NCBI RefSeq assembly: GCF_002563955.1
Contig: NZ_PDJE01000001.1
Coordinates: 1,426,001 to 1,490,000 of the forward strand
Direction: 5' to 3'
Origin: Paramicrobacterium agarici
GTDB taxonomy: Bacteria > Actinomycetota > Actinomycetes > Actinomycetales > Microbacteriaceae
Length of the DNA stretch: 64,000 bases
In this document: one piece after another, positions 63,095 through 64,000 of the stretch
Position numbering within the stretch: the first letter of the stretch is position 1
Layout: the number at the start of each line of letters is the position of its first letter
Notes under the pieces: model-generated
What the model saw: the letters and a program-made list of their open reading frames with translations, nothing else
The model's database searches: none
What the model was told of the DNA's origin: nothing
Translations under genes and position numbers: made by a program

Positions 63095-64000
63095 GTGACT
63101 ACTGTCGTGCACCCCGGAGACTCGCTCTCCGGACGTCAGCGCCTCGTCTACGTGCTCGTGCTCGGTGCCCTCACCGCGCTCGGCCCCTTTACGATCGACC
63201 TGTACCTGCCCGCGTTCCCCGTGCTCACGGAGGAGTTCGCTGTGCCGGACTCGGTGATTCAGCTCACCCTCACCGGAACGACGATCGGCTTCGCTGTGGG
63301 GCAGCTGTTCATGGGCCCGTGGAGCGACAAGGTCGGACGCCGGCTTCCGCTCATCATCGCCACGAGCGTGCACGTGTTCGCGAGCCTCGGGGCATCGGTT
63401 GCGACGGATGTCGTGACGCTCATGGTGTTCCGCGTGCTGCAGGGCGCGGGCGCGGCCGCAGGCGGCGTTGTGGCGATGGCGATGGTGCGCGACCTGTTCG
63501 GCGGCAAGCCTCTCGTGCGGATGCTGTCGCGACTCGCTCTCGTCAACGGGCTCGCACCGATTCTCGCTCCCGTGCTCGGATCGCAGCTTCTGTTGTGGCT
63601 TCCCTGGCGCGGCCTGTTCTGGTTTCTCGCTGTGTACGGGCTCATTGTCGTCGTGTGCGTCGCAGTCTTCATCATCGAGACGCTTCCCAAGGAGCGGCGC
63701 GTTGGCAAGGGACATGGAACGGTCGGTGAGCGCTACAAGAATGTCTTCGGCGACCGCATCTTCGTCGGCGTCGCGCTCATGGGCGCCATGAACTTCTCTG
63801 GACTGTTCTCGTATCTGTCGAGCTCATCGTTTCTGTTTCAGGAGATGTACGCGATGGATGCTCAGCAGTACGGCCTGCTGTTCGGGGCCAACTCCATCGG
63901 CGTGGTGATCGGCGTGCAGATCTCGTCGCGGCTCATGCGCTGGTACGGCCCGCAGTGGGTGCTGGCGACGACGACCATCGTGCAGATGCTGTCGGCCGCG
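63095..64000 (+). CDS. Bcr/CflA-type MFS multidrug transporter (5' part)
   Basis: First 302 residues of a drug:proton antiporter; the gene runs past the window's end. VLGALTALGPFTIDLYLPAFPVLTEEF is the Bcr/CflA signature of helix 1, with GQLFMGPWSDKVGRRLPLI after helix 2 and GAGAAAGGVVAMAMVRDLF later. The GTG at 63095 is preceded by AAGGA. It lies behind the ROK regulator; whether they are linked functionally is unknown. Confidence 0.92.
   Translation, partial: MTTVVHPGDSLSGRQRLVYVLVLGALTALGPFTIDLYLPAFPVLTEEFAVPDSVIQLTLTGTTIGFAVGQLFMGPWSDKVGRRLPLIIATSVHVFASLGASVATDVVTLMVFRVLQGAGAAAGGVVAMAMVRDLFGGKPLVRMLSRLALVNGLAPILAPVLGSQLLLWLPWRGLFWFLAVYGLIVVVCVAVFIIETLPKERRVGKGHGTVGERYKNVFGDRIFVGVALMGAMNFSGLFSYLSSSSFLFQEMYAMDAQQYGLLFGANSIGVVIGVQISSRLMRWYGPQWVLATTTIVQMLSAA

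Overview
The window is a 64 kb piece of a high-GC actinobacterial chromosome, most probably from the family Microbacteriaceae. The grounds are codon usage, many GTG starts, a short Rv2747-type N-acetylglutamate synthase, the mycobacterial-style pair of lhr and nei2, a mycothiol-type ArsC, cell-wall sorting signals, and carbohydrate ABC operons without their own ATPase. Genes are tightly packed on both strands. I saw no prophage, insertion sequence, CRISPR array or rRNA.

Layout. 0-5.4 kb: 3' part of clpC, small enzymes, a DUF559-type protein, a Ppx/GppA phosphatase and an argA-like gene. 5.7-11.3 kb: two large secreted, wall-anchored enzymes, an ExeM-type nuclease and a 5'-nucleotidase, which together could free phosphate and nucleosides from extracellular DNA. 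11.4-18 kb: two hypothetical proteins, radA, then an EctB-like transaminase, an M24 ectoine-hydrolase-like protein and an aldehyde dehydrogenase that look like a partial ectoine-degradation route. 18-19.2 kb: tRNA-Ser(CGA) with a terminator and a DUF2510/SHOCT gene of lower-looking GC. 19.3-37.8 kb: MerR/SulP, small housekeeping or unknown genes, an ArsR/MFS divergent pair, an iron-box-controlled siderophore-interacting protein with an apparent frameshift, nei2-lhr, arsC, an esterase, a Nudix-like protein and a polytopic membrane protein. 37.8-45.6 kb: GH38 alpha-mannosidase, a DEAD-box RNA helicase, and an EVE, a ComB-like and a CGNR protein.

45.6-64 kb is a carbohydrate region. Operon A: a divergent LacI regulator, a lipoprotein-type binding protein, two permeases, a Gfo/Idh oxidoreductase, a TIM-barrel sugar isomerase/epimerase, a ThuA-domain protein and a second Gfo/Idh oxidoreductase. 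I read it as import and cleavage of a glycoside through a 3-keto intermediate, because the gene set resembles the rhizobial thuEFG-thuAB locus plus an isomerase-fold partner. Operon B: a CE7 esterase, diverging from a second ABC importer, a YicI-like GH31 alpha-xylosidase and a LacI regulator, suggesting uptake and trimming of xyloglucan-type oligosaccharides. A ROK regulator lacking the family zinc cysteines and a Bcr/CflA-type MFS pump close the window.

The octamer GGATGCTG (reverse complement CAGCATCC) recurs roughly seventy times across the window, on both strands, in all reading frames and in intergenic DNA. This is far above chance and is the main signal that the gene content does not explain.
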